Origin: Maniola hyperantus
Lineage: Eukaryota > Arthropoda > Insecta > Lepidoptera > Nymphalidae
DNA: 64,000 bases
Assembly: GCF_902806685.2 (NCBI RefSeq)
Contig: NC_048556.1
Location: 2,480,001-2,544,000 of the forward strand
Reading direction: 5' to 3'
Positions 53,521 to 63,120 of the stretch are shown here, in pieces (the first letter of the stretch is position 1; each line of letters begins with the position of its first letter). Under the pieces are notes generated by a model. That model made no database searches. It worked only from the letters and a program-made list of their open reading frames with translations, and was not told the origin of the DNA. The translations under genes were made by a program, and so were the position numbers.

Positions 53521-53643
53521 GTACGCGACAGCTCAAGATGGCAATAGGGGGTAGGTATGAGGCGCCCGCACCGGGTTAGCGAAGGGGCTGTGCGGGTGTG
53601 CGGGGCGTTCCCTTCTCGATTGCCATCTCGACCTATCGCGGAC
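53521..53643. mobile_element. GC-rich MITE, directly after the preceding MITE
   Basis: GTACGCGACAGCTCAAGATG with GCAATAGGGG at the left and CGATTGCCATCTCGACCTAT with CGCGGAC at the right. The interior is CCGCACCGGGTTAGCGAAGG. The plus frame over it is a shadow. Confidence 0.85.
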
Positions 53644-53777
53644 TATACCTATTTTGAAACTCGTATTTTGTTGAACAAAGCAGCCAGCAAAGTACCCAGC
53701 TTGCATACTTGGAACGATATTTTTAAAAGTATCAATGTATTTTGTTCTATTGGATATTTATTTTCGGATGAGCAATC

Positions 53778-53895
53778 GCCAACGTCCATACCATGTTGAA
53801 TACACCGGTTCTCGTCCGATCACCGAAGTTAAGCAACATCGGGCGCGGTCAGTACTTGGATGGGTGACCGCCTGGGAACACCGCGTGATGTTGGC
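53778..53895 (+). rRNA. 5S rRNA gene, cluster 2 copy 1
   Basis: A complete 118-bp consensus 5S gene on the plus strand (GCCAACGTCCATACCATG ... GCGTGATGTTGGC). The A-box and C-box regions are intact. CCTTTTGTTCTTTTTATGG provides a T-rich terminator. It is the first unit of a three-gene tandem array. Its upstream flank (GATATTTATTTTCGGATGAG) differs from the array spacers, so the array boundary lies here. Confidence 0.97.
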
Positions 53896-53980
53896 CTTTT
53901 GTTCTTTTTATGGCTACTTGTAACTTATCATTAAAATCATGACTTATTTTGTTCCATTACTTATTTTCAGCATTACAATC

Positions 53981-54098
53981 GCCAACGTCCATACCATGTT
54001 GAATACACCGGTTCTCGTCCGATCACCGAAGTTAAGCAACATCGGGCGCGGTCAGTACTTGGATGGGTGACCGCCTGGGAACACCGCGTGATGTTGGC
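53981..54098 (+). rRNA. 5S rRNA gene, cluster 2 copy 2
   Basis: A complete consensus 5S gene, starting 203 bp after the first. The preceding spacer (GGCTACTTGTAACTTATCAT, then CCATTACTTATTTTCAGCAT) is almost the reverse complement of the spacer between the two minus-strand genes of cluster 1. T-rich terminator CCTTTTGTTCTTCTTATGG. Confidence 0.97.
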
Positions 54099-54169
54099 CT
54101 TTTGTTCTTCTTATGGCTACTTGTAAATTGACTTATTTTGTTCCATTACTTATTTTCAGCATTACAATC

Positions 54170-54287
54170 GCCAACGTCCATACCATGTTGAATACACCGG
54201 TTCTCGTCCGATCACCGAAGTTAAGCAACATCGGGCGCGGTCAGTACTTGGATGGGTGACCGCCTGGGAACACCGCGTGATGTTGGC
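54170..54287 (+). rRNA. 5S rRNA gene, cluster 2 copy 3
   Basis: A complete consensus 5S gene, starting 189 bp after copy 2. The shorter spacer lacks about 14 bp present in the previous spacer (the ATCATTAAAATCATG region). It is followed by TTTTTGTTTTTTGTTTA as terminator and then by unrelated DNA, which marks the end of the array. Confidence 0.97.
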
Positions 54288-54384
54288 TTTTTGTTTTTTG
54301 TTTACAGCCAGCTGTTTGAGATAAACTAAATATTATAATATTTTATTATTTTCTAATTGTGATTAAGCAGAAATAATAATGTTC

Positions 54385-54502
54385 TGAAAGGAGTGTGATG
54401 TCTGACAATCTGCACTTGGCCAGCGTCGTAGACAATGGCCACACCTTTCTCATTCTGATAGGATAGCCGTGCTCAGTACTCAGTAGTAAGCTGGCGATGG
54501 GT
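54385..54502 (+). repeat. tRNA-derived SINE, 3' fragment
   Basis: AGGAGTGTGATGTCTGACAA, TCTGCACTTGGCCAGCGTCG, CACCTTTCTCATTCTGATAG and GTAAGCTGGCGATGGGTTGT. The TGATGA tail is lost. Confidence 0.8.
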
Positions 54503-56017
54503 TGTAACTTGTAGGTAGGTACATCGTTTTTATAAAAAAACACAATATTGTTACGCAGTTGGTATCCTTACTTAGTGACCTCGAAGTAAGATATCGCTGA
54601 GTTATGTAATGGAAACCTGGTAATTGCTCCCAAAGTGTTAACATACATAATTTATAATCCGACATTATGTAGCTCCTGTCATATATAACACACTGCACGT
54701 TGCACGCATCACTTGTAATGTGTATTAATTGCATACACTGAATCCCTTTTCGGGTATGAATTATTTAAATATTTGTCGTTGAGTTTACATATTCATGTCT
54801 TATGACGCCAACCACAGACAAGACTACCTATACAAAAAAAGTTACTATAGTATACGCTTACGTTGTAAAAAAAAACTTGTAACAGATACGCTAGTAATGT
54901 TTCTCCTTTTTCATTTTATTCTACAGCATTTTATTTTAGTTTTCCAAAAGTTCTACTTTTAACTTTTTTAAAGAATATTAATAATTACCTACCTAATTAA
55001 TCAGAATAAGTACAACAGAAGATTCATCTTGAAAAAGGTTCTGATTGTATTTCTAATCCAGCTAAGATAAATTATGTTTCAACTCTGAAACTTCGAGATA
55101 GAGTATAGTATTATTAAGTTTGCACTTAGATTAATATGTATTAAAAGTAGATACATTTAAATATAGCGTATATATTTAAGAATAAAAAAGTAGGTCAGTT
55201 TTTAATGATGCAATATTAAATAAAGTTGAAAAACTAGAAATGTCCGAAAACCCTTTGAGTTTCAACTGTCGAATGAACAAATTCTTTCTAAACCTTTTTC
55301 TAGCTATTATATCACCGTAAATCGCTGCGATATAAAACGGTCGGACCACCGCCCGATTTCCTATTCCACAAAATGCTTGTCCACAGTCCATCCTGATGGA
55401 TGTCCACACATTGGAAACTGTTAAAAGATCCTACAAATGCTTGACAAATATCCACCTTAACTATTGAGAAACTGAGTTGAAATTTCAATGGCATTAGAAT
55501 CAGTGGTGGAGCAGAAAAATCAGATAAGGTCGTTAAAAAACGAGAGCAATTACGTAAGACTTATCTTCAGAGTTTTCAGTCTCGAGTCACGATCGAATCC
55601 TTGTTTGAATTGCTAAAAAACAAAGCGTCAGATGTCAGGGTAATCTGCCAATTAGAATGGGAAGCCAACGCTTGAAGGAAGGTTGGGTCATTAAAATTCG
55701 TAATCAGATCTACTCAAGACGTCAAGCGTCGCTCCAAATCTTGTTACAAGGTAAGAAATGCGGTATAGTTAATGAGTTCGAGCTGACTGTCTGTTTCTCT
55801 ATTAACCTCAAAATTTCTTTTAAAATTCGAAAGGATTGTTTCTTTCTTATAATTTTGAAAAATATATTTTTATTATTATAAAACCTATAATCATAACCAT
55901 CTCAACCTATTGTTGGCTCACTGCTGAGCATGAGCTCAGATTAAAAATGGTGGACCATTTTGGCTGACCAAGTACTTAGGTAGGGGCTGCGTGACCAAGT
56001 GACTCTGAGATTTTTTA
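54503..56017. other. Long stretch without a recognised gene
   Basis: Small frames at 54480-54734, 55176-55494 and 55657-55881 have no recognisable domain. The last holds a donor-like ACAAGGTAAGAAA at 55746-55758, but no partner acceptor or homology supports an exon. A tail-like SINE scrap (CTCACTGCTGAGCATGAGCT) is at 55917. Confidence 0.4.
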
Positions 56018-56525
56018 TTTTATTTTAAGTGTTTTGTATCACATACATTTATTTTGAAATTCACCCGATATTGAACTTGGTTGGTAATTAATTTCAGATC
56101 ATTTCTGGACATAGAACAAGTACCGAGTTTCGTTCTGGTTTTTCTCGGTAGGAAGCGCATTTTAAATTAGTTGCAGATTTATTTGACGATCCAAAACAGT
56201 TTTTTGTTTCATTTCATCTAACACACTCCAAATCTGTTCCCCGTTCACCACAACTTTGCCCATTACCAGTTTATCGTTAGCCCGTACAAAATCACGGACG
56301 GGGGCATCATAAATCTTCGCAGATGTATGTAAATTTCCGTCCGATACATCGCCGGCCAAGCGCCAGGCCATCCATTACCCGTGAACTCATCAGTCATTCG
56401 CGGGCCAACTTTGTGTACTTTGTCCAACTGTTCATTTTTATTTCAAGTGTCTTGTATCACAATGTGCATTATTTTGAAATTTGTTCGACATCAAACTTTG
56501 TTGGTAATTCTTTTAAGATCATCTT
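56018..56525. repeat. Direct repeat pair (~90 bp) flanking ~330 bp
   Basis: TTTTGTATCACATACATTTA with TTTTGAAATT and TTGGTAATTAATTTCAGATC (56030-56102) recurs as TCTTGTATCACAATGTGCAT, TTTTGAAATT and TTGGTAATTCTTTTAAGATC (56450-56521). Between the copies is a 69-codon minus-strand frame (56162-56371, containing APVRDFVRANDKLVMGKVVV) of unknown nature. It is perhaps an element with terminal direct repeats or a local duplication. Confidence 0.55.
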
Positions 56526-56544
56526 TTGGCGTATTTGGCAGTTT

Positions 56545-56620
56545 TTAGGGTTCCGTACCTCAAAAGGAAAAACGGAACCCTTATAGGATCACTTTGTTGT
56601 CTGTCTGTCTGTCTGTCTAT
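56545..56620 (+). repeat. Family A hairpin end, truncated
   Basis: TTAGGGTTCCGTACCTCAAA with the inverted ACGGAACCC and AGGATCACTTTGTTGTCTGT, cut off after the (CTGT)n run. Confidence 0.9.
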
Positions 56621-56693
56621 TTTTTGGTCTTCTACTATAATTTTTTAGCATTGGAAAATTGCAGTAGCTTTATTTTTGTTATACCTTACATCT

Positions 56694-56764
56694 AAGACTG
56701 CATCATCACTTACCACCAGGTGCGATTGCAGTCAATAGCTAACTAGTACCTATCTGAAAAAAAA
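56694..56764 (+). repeat. SINE tail fragment (CATCACTTACC family)
   Basis: AGACTGCATCATCACTTACC, ACCAGGTGCGATTGCAGTCA and ATAGCTAACTAGTACC with an A-rich end. Confidence 0.85.
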
Positions 56765-58560
56765 GGCTGGGATTTGTAATGAACAATTTTTTATGGAAGA
56801 AAATTTAGAAGACGGCTTTTATCACATTTGTCGCTCCTCTATGTAAATGGTAAAATAATAATATGATTGTTTGTTGGTTTTTCCTTAAATGACGTCGCAA
56901 TCAGCAACAAATCAATATTAGTATTTTTTATTATTCAATATTTTTTCACATGCATGTCGTTCCTGAAAATTATTAAAAAGTTCGCACGGGATCTTCAAAG
57001 AATCTAAATTCAAGTCACGGGCATCAAGTAGTATCTTTATAATTAAGATACTTTTTGTTTAAATTTTTTGTAACTGCTATTGAAACAACATGCGACCGTA
57101 TTCAAGTAGACTGGGAGTTTCAAAATTGTCATCTCTAGTAGGACCTACTATAACGGAACTTTTACAAATCCAAATTAGATTTTAAATACATTTGTTACAA
57201 TAAAAATATAATCATTAAAAATCCATTTTCTACAAAAGAATCAATTTCAACAAAAAGTCCAAAATCTGACAAATCACATATAAATATTTTCATATATACA
57301 TTCCCCCTAAATCCAACCCTTACAATACTGGTCTCATCACCACCCCACAGCTATACGCCTGAGGCGAGGGGACCATCGATTGTCCAAGGTGCGAGGGTCA
57401 CTGTACGACAACGCCAGGATATTGAACTAATATTGCAGTCGAATAATCCAATTAGTGTACTGTCGGTATGTATCTATCAATGCCTTTGATGTATAAGGTG
57501 CCTTCAGTCATATCCGTTTCGGGCGTTGTGATAATATTCAGCATTGTAATGGACTCCATGTATTGTAAATATCTATAGATATGTGAATCTTACATCAAGC
57601 TTATACCGGGTAAGATTTACGGAGTAAGGCTTAAATTGAAACTACCCATAACAGAGATAATATGTCTAATAAATCATAGGCAGTTAGTCACTAAATACTG
57701 TTAAAATCTCAACTTGCTTAAAATTCTACGCTAAAAGTTTAATAATCTAAGAAAAACCGAAATAACTGAAAATACAAATATAAAAACGTACCTGAATCGA
57801 ATCATTTAAAAATACTATAAAACTAAAAGATTGAAAATGTGCAGATTAAGCAATTGAAAATACCTATATTATGTTGTAATCATCAAAAGCATATTTAAAC
57901 AAATCTGTCATCTAGAATAATTGTGAAATAATGAGTGGGATTTTCCAAGAGTGAAGAAAGTAAACTTTTTTACATTGAGGTTTATTTAGAATCAATATAA
58001 AAAATATGAATACAACTCACGAAAGCCTAAAATCTCAATTTGAATAACAATAAGTGACGAAAAATCTTCTCACGCTAGAATTGTCGTCGAATTACATGTG
58101 ATTAGACTTTTAAATATGAAAAACGACACAAATCTACTCATCTGTGAAGACGCGTGTTTAAAATTTGATAAAAGAAATAATGATTCACTTGAACCTTAAC
58201 TACAAGCAATAAAAGCTATAGTTGTTTACAATTTATGTGATTTAAATCAAATTGAAATGTAAACTACAGGGCGTGTTGACTTGTATTTAGCGATGTTTAA
58301 TGGTTTCTATAACACTCAATTGATCGTGCATGGGATCACATATATAATAGGGAAGTACTCATAAATTATTATAAAACATGGGAAATATGGGAACGCGTGC
58401 TAGTACTTTAGAATGTAATGAGAAATTCGCAACGTTCGCAATGTTTTGAATGTGTGAACTTCTGGACAATTTAATTTATATTAATGTTAGGACTCGAAGG
58501 ACACTTCATTTATGATGGGAATCATACGGAAAAGATTTCTTTATTAATACAACATTAATT
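56765..58560. other. Long stretch without a recognised gene
   Basis: A worn family B piece is at about 56870-57030 (TTTCCTTAAATGACGTCGCA ... AAGTCACGGGCATCAAGTAG). From 57040 to 58560 I see no repeat family, RNA gene or coding frame. The part at 57300-57560 is less AT-rich (CTGAGGCGAGGGGACCATCG) and may be host single-copy sequence. Confidence 0.45.
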
Positions 58561-58564
58561 TTAC

Positions 58565-58671
58565 AAGGTGTTGACAAAAGCTTCCGATAGATGTCACCAC
58601 TTGTACCTTACGGCGCGCTATAGTCAAACAACTTTCAGAACTGTAAATACTCACGGCAATGTTTTGTAAGC
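58565..58671 (+). promoter_or_regulatory. U1 snRNA upstream promoter region, copy 2
   Basis: GTGTTGACAAAAGCTTCCGA, CGGCGCGCTATAGTCAAACA (-62 to -43) and CTTTCAGAACTGTAAATACT with CACGGCAATG are conserved in all three U1 loci. Insect U1 PSEA elements lie near -61 to -41, so CGCGCTATAGTCAAACA is the candidate. There is no TATA box, as expected for a Pol II snRNA promoter. Confidence 0.65.
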
Positions 58672-58832
58672 ATACTTACCTGGCGTAGGGGACACCGTGA
58701 TCAAGAAGGCGGTTCCCCCAGAGCGAGGCCCTTCCATTGCACTGCGGCTGGGTTGACCTCTGCGATTATCCCTAATGTGGATAACTCGGACGCGTAATTT
58801 TTGGTAGTGGGGACTGCGTACGCGCCGTCCCC
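58672..58832 (+). ncRNA. U1 spliceosomal snRNA, copy 2
   Basis: It starts ATACTTACCTGGCGTAGGGG, so the 5' splice-site-pairing arm is intact, and continues with GACACCGTGATCAAGAAGGC (stem I, U1-70K binding in the family), the CATTGCACTGCGGCTGGG region, the Sm-like site AATTTTTGG and the terminal hairpin GGACTGCGTACGCGCCGTCC. It is about 161 nt. It differs from copy 1 at only a few positions (for example GATCAAGAAGG against GATCGAGAAGG, and TTGACC against ATGACC in the middle). The Pol II promoter is conserved upstream. Likely functional. Confidence 0.95.
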
Positions 58833-58833
58833 C

Positions 58834-59539
58834 ATATAAAAATTAAAGTTTTGATATATAGAGATATTATCACTAATCAAATTGATGTATATTAGGGTAG
58901 CCGGTAGATAATAGATAAGAAAGACAGAAAGATTTCACTTAAATATTCATTACTATTCCATATTTTTTGATCTCTCAATAATGGAATTTAATCTCCAATT
59001 AATTGTACATCATGCGAGTGTATTTCACAACCCTCAATCGCGGAAAGCGGTCTATTAGACCGAGTTCGCCAAGCTCACCGACATCGATCAATGTCGCAAC
59101 TAATTCCTGGACGTGGACACGATAAACTTAAATGCAAGCTACGTGACGTTGAGCGAATTGGATGTTTTTCTCTCAGGGAGGAATTATTTAGGATTGGACA
59201 AATAGTTTTCGAGTGGACGTGAGAGGGTTTAAGATAAAGCTCGCGGTTAATAGGTTGAAGAATTAGGGTTGATCAGATTGCTGGGTACTTTATGGACGGT
59301 GGAATTGAGTTGAGAAAATATTATTGAAAATATTTCAGTTAAGATCTAGATTGGAGAAAAAGATATTGGAATGTAGGAATTTAATTTAATTTAATATTTG
59401 TCGTATAATTAGATGAGTTAGCAGTTTTTGAAGGTAAAGAAAATATAGTTTTGTTTTTCAATTCATGTGAAAATTGTATGATATTATAGAAGAAAGGCTT
59501 CTATTTAGAAGTCTGAATACGAATCGTAATCTAAATATA
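58834..59539. other. Stretch without a recognised gene
   Basis: Nothing recognised. Confidence 0.5.
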
Positions 59540-59780
59540 TAAAATGAAAAGGTGACTGACTGACTGACTGACTGACTGACTGACTGACTGACTGACTGAT
59601 CTATCAACGCACAGCTCAATCTACTGGACGGATCGGGCTGAAATTTGGAATGCAGATAGCTATTATGACGTAGGCATCCACTAAGAAATGATTTTTGAAA
59701 ATTCAACCCCTAAGGGGGTGAAATAGCGGTATGAAATATGTGTAGTCCACGCGAACGAAGTCGCGAGCATAAGCTAGTTT
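59540..59780 (+). repeat. Family C element with long (TGAC)n
   Basis: AAATGAAAAGGTGACTGACT begins an 11-unit TGAC microsatellite (59552-59598). CGCACAGCTCAATCTACTGG, ACGGATCGGGCTGAAATTTG and CAACCCCTAAGGGGGTGAA follow, and it ends GCGAGCATAAGCTAGTTTA. Confidence 0.92.
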
Positions 59781-59789
59781 ATTTATATG

Positions 59790-60500
59790 GCACTTCTTCT
59801 TCTTCGCTCTGGGCTGGTTTCCGCACTTAAACTTTTCCGTCTGTTGTGCGTGCATTGCCCCTCCCCGCTGAAGTCTTCACTCCAGCCATCCAAGCTCACT
59901 CCAGAAGCCGAGTAGACCGCCCAGGTTGCCGAGGGCTTCATGGAATGAGGTCGGGGAACCCAAATGGCGTTCGCGTTGTTCTGCTACGCCCGTGCACTCT
60001 AGGACCACGTGCGTCGGTGTTTCGTCGACCTCCATGCAAGCCCTGCACAAAGGACTGTCGGTGACACCTATAACGAAAAGGTGTTTGTTTAGTGGGCTAT
60101 GCCCTGTTATGAGTCCCACCACCTTTCTAAGTTTACCTCTGTCCAGGCGGAGTAGTTTGTTAGTTTGCCGTTTGTCTATGTTGGGGAAAGCCTCTTTGGC
60201 TTGCCTGCAGTCTGTTGTGTTTGCCCATAGTTGGGAATGCTCTTTTAGTGTTAGTTCATGCAACCAGGTTTTATACTCACTGAAGGGTATGGGAACAATA
60301 GGTTCTGGCCCGATCACCTTCAATGTCGTAGCCTTTCGTGCTAGTGCGTCGGCCGCCTCGTTTCCCTGGTCTCCGTCATGTCCTTTGACCCACCTTAGGG
60401 TGATGTCGTTTGACATGGCGAGTGTTTCCAGAGTCTTGTGGCAGTCTTGTATGAGTTGTGAGGTCGTCGAGAATATATGGCACTTATTGGTAGTGGTTGT
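59790..60500 (-). pseudogene. Non-LTR retrotransposon RNase H remnant
   Basis: The minus frame from about 60500 to the stop at 59877 reads TLRWVKGHDGDQGNEAADAL followed by ARKA, the C-terminal RNase H motif (H and D of the catalytic set). LLRLDRGKLRKVVGLITGHS and CRACMEVDETPTHVVLECTG (a CxxC-H-C zinc-knuckle-like element common after RNase H in LINEs) follow. The N-terminal RNase H with the first catalytic Asp, the RT and the endonuclease are missing. Upstream (60508-60590) a SINE abuts it, and the first 15 or so residues of the computed frame come from the SINE. The 3' flank (CTGGTTTCCGCACTTAAAC) recurs at 63769. Confidence 0.85.
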
Positions 60501-60507
60501 TTTTTTT

Positions 60508-60590
60508 AAAGTCAGATATAAGTTAGCCCTTGACTGCAATCTCACCTGGTGGTAAGTGACGATGCAGTCTACGATGGAAACGGGCTAATT
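60508..60590 (-). repeat. SINE tail fragment next to the RNase H remnant
   Basis: TCAGATATAAGTTAGCCCTT, GACTGCAATCTCACCTGGTG and GTAAGTGACGATGCAGTCTA form the inverted tail of the CATCACTTACC SINE. Confidence 0.85.
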
Positions 60591-61254
60591 ACCAACTTAC
60601 TTATATGCTTTTGCGGCTTTGAAGCTCCAATGGGTCTTGCAGGTTGTTTAGTAGCCTAGAGTTATAGTATTCAGAATCATAGCAATCTTCTAGATTACAT
60701 AGAACAATGAATCAGGCTAGAAGCAAAACACACCTATAAATAACAACGCGAAACACAGCTGAATAATAAAGGCTAATTCCAAACTTTGAGCGTAATGGCG
60801 GACACAAATCCGCATTCGACGGTCCGCGTCGCATCGTATCGCAATTAGTGTGAATGTTTCGCGCGTTGCCTTCCGTACAAAGCCCCTGAGCCGCTTCAGC
60901 TTTGCGACAGGCAAATCCTACATGACTGCGGGAACAGGTAAACTGGAAGCGATACGATTTTTGGTAGTTTTTTTTAACTTTCAAGCTACGGCCACACGTG
61001 CGCGTCATGAAGGCGGGATTCGGAAGCGTCCACGTCCAGTGGTCGCTTTGCTGTTATTTTGGTTGCGCATTTTGGTTGGATGATGCTTTATACTTATCAC
61101 GATGTGTGTACCTATAGCGTTAAAAAGAGAATTCAACTATCACCAAAGCGAAAAACCTAATTAATTGATACAGTTAATAAACCATATTTTTGTCACTATG
61201 CCAGTGTAGAAAGAATGATAATATGAATTCATACATATTTGGAACTAGTCCGCG
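60591..61254. other. CpG-richer stretch without a recognised gene
   Basis: The part at 60780-61080 is clearly less AT-rich and has many CG dinucleotides (CATTCGACGGTCCGCGTCGC, GTTTCGCGCGTTGCC, GGAAGCGTCCACGTCCAGTG). Overlapping frames exist on both strands but none shows a domain. It could be a promoter-proximal or non-coding exon region, or a repeat not recognised here. Confidence 0.4.
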
Positions 61255-61255
61255 A

Positions 61256-61442
61256 ATGGTGGATTACACAAACCACTGTTTTACCCCTTTAGGGATTGAG
61301 TTTTCAAAAATCTTTTCTTAGCGGGTGTCTACGTCATAACAGCTATCTGCATGCCAAATTTCGGCCCGATCCGTCCAGTAGTTTGAGACGTGCATTGATA
61401 GATCAGTCAGTCAGTCAGCTTTTCCTTTTATGTATATAAAGG
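61256..61442 (-). repeat. Family C element, inverted
   Basis: ACCCCTTTAGGGATTGAGTT, GTCTACGTCATAACAGCTAT, CAAATTTCGGCCCGATCCGT and GTGCATTGATAGATCAGTCA with GTCAGTCAG reverse the copies at 33489 and 59540. The terminal GCATAAGCTAG is degraded. Confidence 0.85.
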
Positions 61443-62640
61443 TACAGATAATATCAGCGCTTCTTACTAATCAATCTTATACCTATATTTTTTTACATTA
61501 TTTATTAAAAACAATATACTTAGGTACATACTATATCATACATATTATAGATAATTTTCGGCGTTAGAGGAAAAATAAATTTGTAACTTTTTTCAATATG
61601 AAGGAATTCCTGAAACCTTTATAAAACGTCGAAAAAAACTTTCAGAAAATCCAAACAATATGTCTCTAGCTGTAATTTCTCTTCTATCTATTTTAGTTCT
61701 GTGTATTTGAATTTGTAATTATGGTGTATTCGCGCTTATCAAAATTAAATTGTAAGCAGATTTCCGTGTTTAAATTAAAATGTGAAATTCAATCCGACAG
61801 TTAACTATTATGAGCCTAAAGTGCTTGAATTATAGTAATTTTATCTGCTATTTAAACTAAACAACTAAAAAACTTGATTAATAAAAAGGAAAGGATTACG
61901 TACAAATGAGATGAAATTATAATTATTGAATTTTGGATTGATTTTATCATAAAATTAAAACGAATTGTAATTTAAAAAAATCAAAAACATGACTGCTAAA
62001 AACGCCGCCATATTTAATTTTTTCTTTTCAAAAAATTATAGCCAGTGTCACTCGGATTGATGTAATATAATAATAATATGATTTAAGTACTTATATTGTA
62101 TTTTAAAAATTATCTTTTGTTCAACTGAGTCACGGTAATGTTTAAATATTACCGTGACTGAGTTTTATTATTTTTGGTAAATTTCCCGATAGATGTAAAA
62201 TCTACCTCCTAAAAAGTCTAAGGGACGCGACGCTGTGATTGGGTTTATAAATACGCAATTTTTGATCAAATTTCACATCGAATTGTACAACTAAAGAAAA
62301 TAGTAGTTGATGGATCGCCGCCACGTGTCTTGGACGATCTCTTCCGATGACGCAACGAAAATGAATGATAACACTATGATGAATACGATTACAAAATCGA
62401 TTCCATTCGATACACAATACGAATTCGATTCTAAGTGTGAGCACAAAGAAACGAAAACGGCGATGACGAATTTATTCGATTATAGATTCAGTTTTGATTG
62501 ATCATTTAGTGGAGATACGATTGATTAAGCTTTATTTTTGGTGAAAAATGATTTTCGAATTTGCTCTATTCTATTGAATTAATCATAGCTACTTTTGGCC
62601 TGTTTTTTTTCACTTCATTGATAGGTAAGGTACTACTTGA
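61443..62640. other. Stretch without a recognised gene; one hairpin
   Basis: AACTGAGTCACGGTAAT (62123-62139) mirrors ATTACCGTGACTGAGTT (62148-62164) with one mismatch. The 64-codon frame at 62307-62501 is rich in D, T, M and K without a known domain. No gene is called. Confidence 0.4.
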
Positions 62641-62925
62641 GCTGTGATAGCCTAGTGGTTAAGACGTCCGCCTTCTATCTCGTAGGTCAGGAGTTCGATC
62701 CCGGGCATGCACCTCAAACTTTTTGGATGTTCGTTTTTATTAATTTACCTACCTTAATATACCTATATTAATTTTAATATACCTTTGCTATATACTTTTG
62801 CTATATCTAACGGTGAAGGAAAACATCTTGAGGAAACTTGCATGCCTGAATGTTCTCCATAATGTTCTCAAAGGTGTGCGAAGTCTGCCGATCCACACTT
62901 GGATAGTATAGTATCAAAATACATT
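62641..62925 (+). repeat. tRNA-derived SINE, long copy
   Basis: The A box (GATAGCCTAGTGGTTAAGAC) and B box (AGGAGTTCGATCCCGGGCAT) head the copy. CACCTCAAACTTTTTGGATG, AACGGTGAAGGAAAACATCT, GCATGCCTGAATGTTCTCCA and GTGTGCGAAGTCTGCCGATC follow. The TGATGA tail is absent. Confidence 0.88.
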
Positions 62926-62934
62926 TTTTTTTAT

Positions 62935-63120
62935 AAACTAGAGCGCTTGCCTGTAATCAGGCCTGGTGGCAAGTGATGATGCAGCCTAAGATGCAGCGCG
63001 CTTGCCTAGAAAGTGCCTATTCACTCTTGACTTCAAGGTACCCATATTAAAATTGGAGGGGAAAACTAATTTTGGAAGGGCGTTCCACTTTCTAGCGATT
63101 CGAATTAAAAACCAAAAGGC
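62935..63120 (-). repeat. Interspersed repeat (GAAGGGCGTTCCACTTTC)
   Basis: CTAGAGCGCTTGCCTGTAAT, GGCAAGTGATGATGCAGCCT and GGAAGGGCGTTCCACTTTCT with AGCGATTCGAATTAAAAACC resemble a SINE/LINE-tail type common in Lepidoptera; there is only one copy in the window. Confidence 0.6.

Noticed and set aside
53735..53923. 62-codon frame across 53735-53923 (and the 66-codon frame at 12471-12671)
   Set aside because: Both are translations of 5S rRNA genes. The identical peptide in both places comes from rRNA identity.
55657..55881. Exon ending at donor-like GTAAGAAA near 55751
   Set aside because: Only one splice-like signal, and no domain or partner exon could be found.
59552..59598. CRISPR-like or phage-like direct repeats ((TGAC)n, (CTGT)n runs)
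   Set aside because: They are simple microsatellites within interspersed repeats of a eukaryotic genome. There are no spacers.
59926..60555. 209-codon plus-strand frame
   Set aside because: Antisense shadow of the RNase H remnant, whose minus-strand motifs are clear.
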